A stretch of 64,000 nt of DNA from Aphanomyces cochlioides (lineage: Eukaryota > Oomycota > Saprolegniomycetes > Saprolegniales > Verrucalvaceae): contig JAHQRK010000024.1 in NCBI GenBank assembly GCA_019828595.1, forward strand, positions 372,001 to 436,000, given 5' to 3'. Shown here piece by piece: positions 63,264 to 64,000 of the stretch. Every line of letters begins with the position of its first letter. The first letter of the stretch is position 1. The translations under genes were made by a program, and so were the position numbers. The notes beneath the pieces were generated by a model. The model saw only the letters and a list, made by a program, of their open reading frames with translations. It did not search any database and was not told the DNA's origin.

Positions 63264-64000
63264 TATATTGTACCACCTCCAACAACATGGGATAATCTCA
63301 ATCTAGCAGGCGGCAATATTCTGTGCGATTTCACTAAAGTCAACGGCACTTTCACCCAGTATATCGTTTAGCTGGATAGGCTCTTGTGGTTACAAGATAC
63401 AACAGTATGTCATGAGTGACACCTCTGACTTCATGGCAGCCACTATAGCTGCTCGATTTGTTTCAGCTTCAGCGGTTTCCCAGCGCGAAATTCGAAGCCA
63501 GTCGAGTACTCTGACGTTAATAAAAAATGTGCAAGGCTTTCTAGACACTTATCTTCCTCTCCCAGATGTTGTATCACTATCTGACGACGCACAATGTGAG
63601 AAATTGAAAGTGCGAGAGGAGCTCCAAATCGATATGGTGCAATACACCGGTGGCCCCCCCTTCTGTATTTGTAAGTTATTTTGTTCGGCGATTGTTGCAA
63701 TACTTCTCTGGAGTTATGCTGGCCGTGGCTTGTATTGTCTGTCTCCATATTATCGGTTTGAAAGGACGCATCGAAGCTTCCAACATGCTTGTGTTCAGTC
63801 GTGTTGCAAGTCTTGTTTGGATTGGACGGCCTCTTGTGTTTCTCTGTGCATTGTCGACCCTTTCGATTCTATCCAGTGCTACACTGCCGCTTATCCGACC
63901 CCATGATGGCATTATTTCATATTTTGAGTTGACCCCTCGTCCGTAGTATGTGCTAGTCTTAACTGCGGGGGAATTGGGATGGATGGCATACGTTGTAAAC
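63264..64000 (+). pseudogene. M4: multi-pass membrane protein, 3' part, runs off window
   Basis: Resumes with IVPPPTTWDNLNLAGGN, then DTSDFMAATIAARFVSASAV, SSTLTLIKNVQGFLDTYL, DMVQYTGGPP; after a roughly 95-codon deletion and frame change follow YFSGVMLAVACIVCLHIIGL, LVFSRVASLVWIGRP and FLCALSTLSILSSATLPLI. An in-frame TAG after ELTPRP at about 63944 precedes LTAGELGWMAYVVN at the window end. It supplies the undamaged reference for the frameshift in M1 near 46025. Confidence 0.75.

Noticed and set aside
1..64000. CRISPR arrays, tRNA or rRNA genes, bacterial operons
   Set aside because: No regularly spaced repeats, cloverleaf sequences or Shine-Dalgarno-led gene strings were seen; introns and transposons mark the window as eukaryotic.

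Overview
The window looks like nuclear DNA of an oomycete, most likely a saprolegnialean (Aphanomyces/Saprolegnia type). Evidence: genes are split by very short GT-AG introns (mostly 38-52 nt, inferred from reading frames), neighbours are packed tightly, it carries a eukaryotic LpxC, and the transposons are of families common in oomycetes (Ty3 with chromodomain, Tc1, plant-like DD39D mariner, PIF/Harbinger with SANT-like partner ORF). The genus is inference. No tRNA, rRNA or CRISPR array was seen. Layout: 1-30.2 kb is a repeat-rich block built from at least eleven copies of one HXXXD (HGxxDG) acyltransferase-like gene family, called AT-1 to AT-11 here, plus one small relic. Three copies are intact (AT-3, AT-5, AT-6), one is cut by the window edge (AT-1), and the rest are broken by frameshifts, deletions or transposons. 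AT-2 holds an LTR retrotransposon that itself holds a Tc1 element that holds a DD39D mariner, and AT-2 is split again by a Harbinger element. AT-7 is split by a second, unrelated Harbinger element. A third DDE element lies at 27.6-29.1 kb. From 30.4 to 44.8 kb is a compact gene-rich stretch: a predicted two-module (tandem) inward-rectifier K+ channel, an OB-fold/RPA1-N-like exon set abutting a T1/BTB gene, a BTB-SPRY gene, an IQ-motif/B-box gene, a disordered-protein gene divergent from the small-subunit processome gene IMP3 across a CCAAT-rich spacer, a predicted TBC-like plus HAD 5'-nucleotidase fusion with sixteen exons, and an 80-residue single-membrane-span protein. From 45.3 to 50.6 kb (minus strand) and 56.4 to 64.0 kb (plus strand) lie four frameshifted copies (M1-M4) of a large multi-pass membrane protein family of unknown function. 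They face outward around a conserved core (51.1-56.2 kb) of a HIG1-domain protein, lpxC, an armadillo-like helical-repeat candidate gene and an LRAT-type papain-fold hydrolase with a C-terminal beta-trefoil-like region. M4 is interrupted by a 3.27-kb insertion whose two ends, fused, exist as a continuous inverted copy in its own middle: the layout expected of an integrated circle with two inverted repeats. Most gene models here are splice predictions made by eye from frame continuity. They need transcript support, but total coding lengths divide by three in every multi-exon model given.
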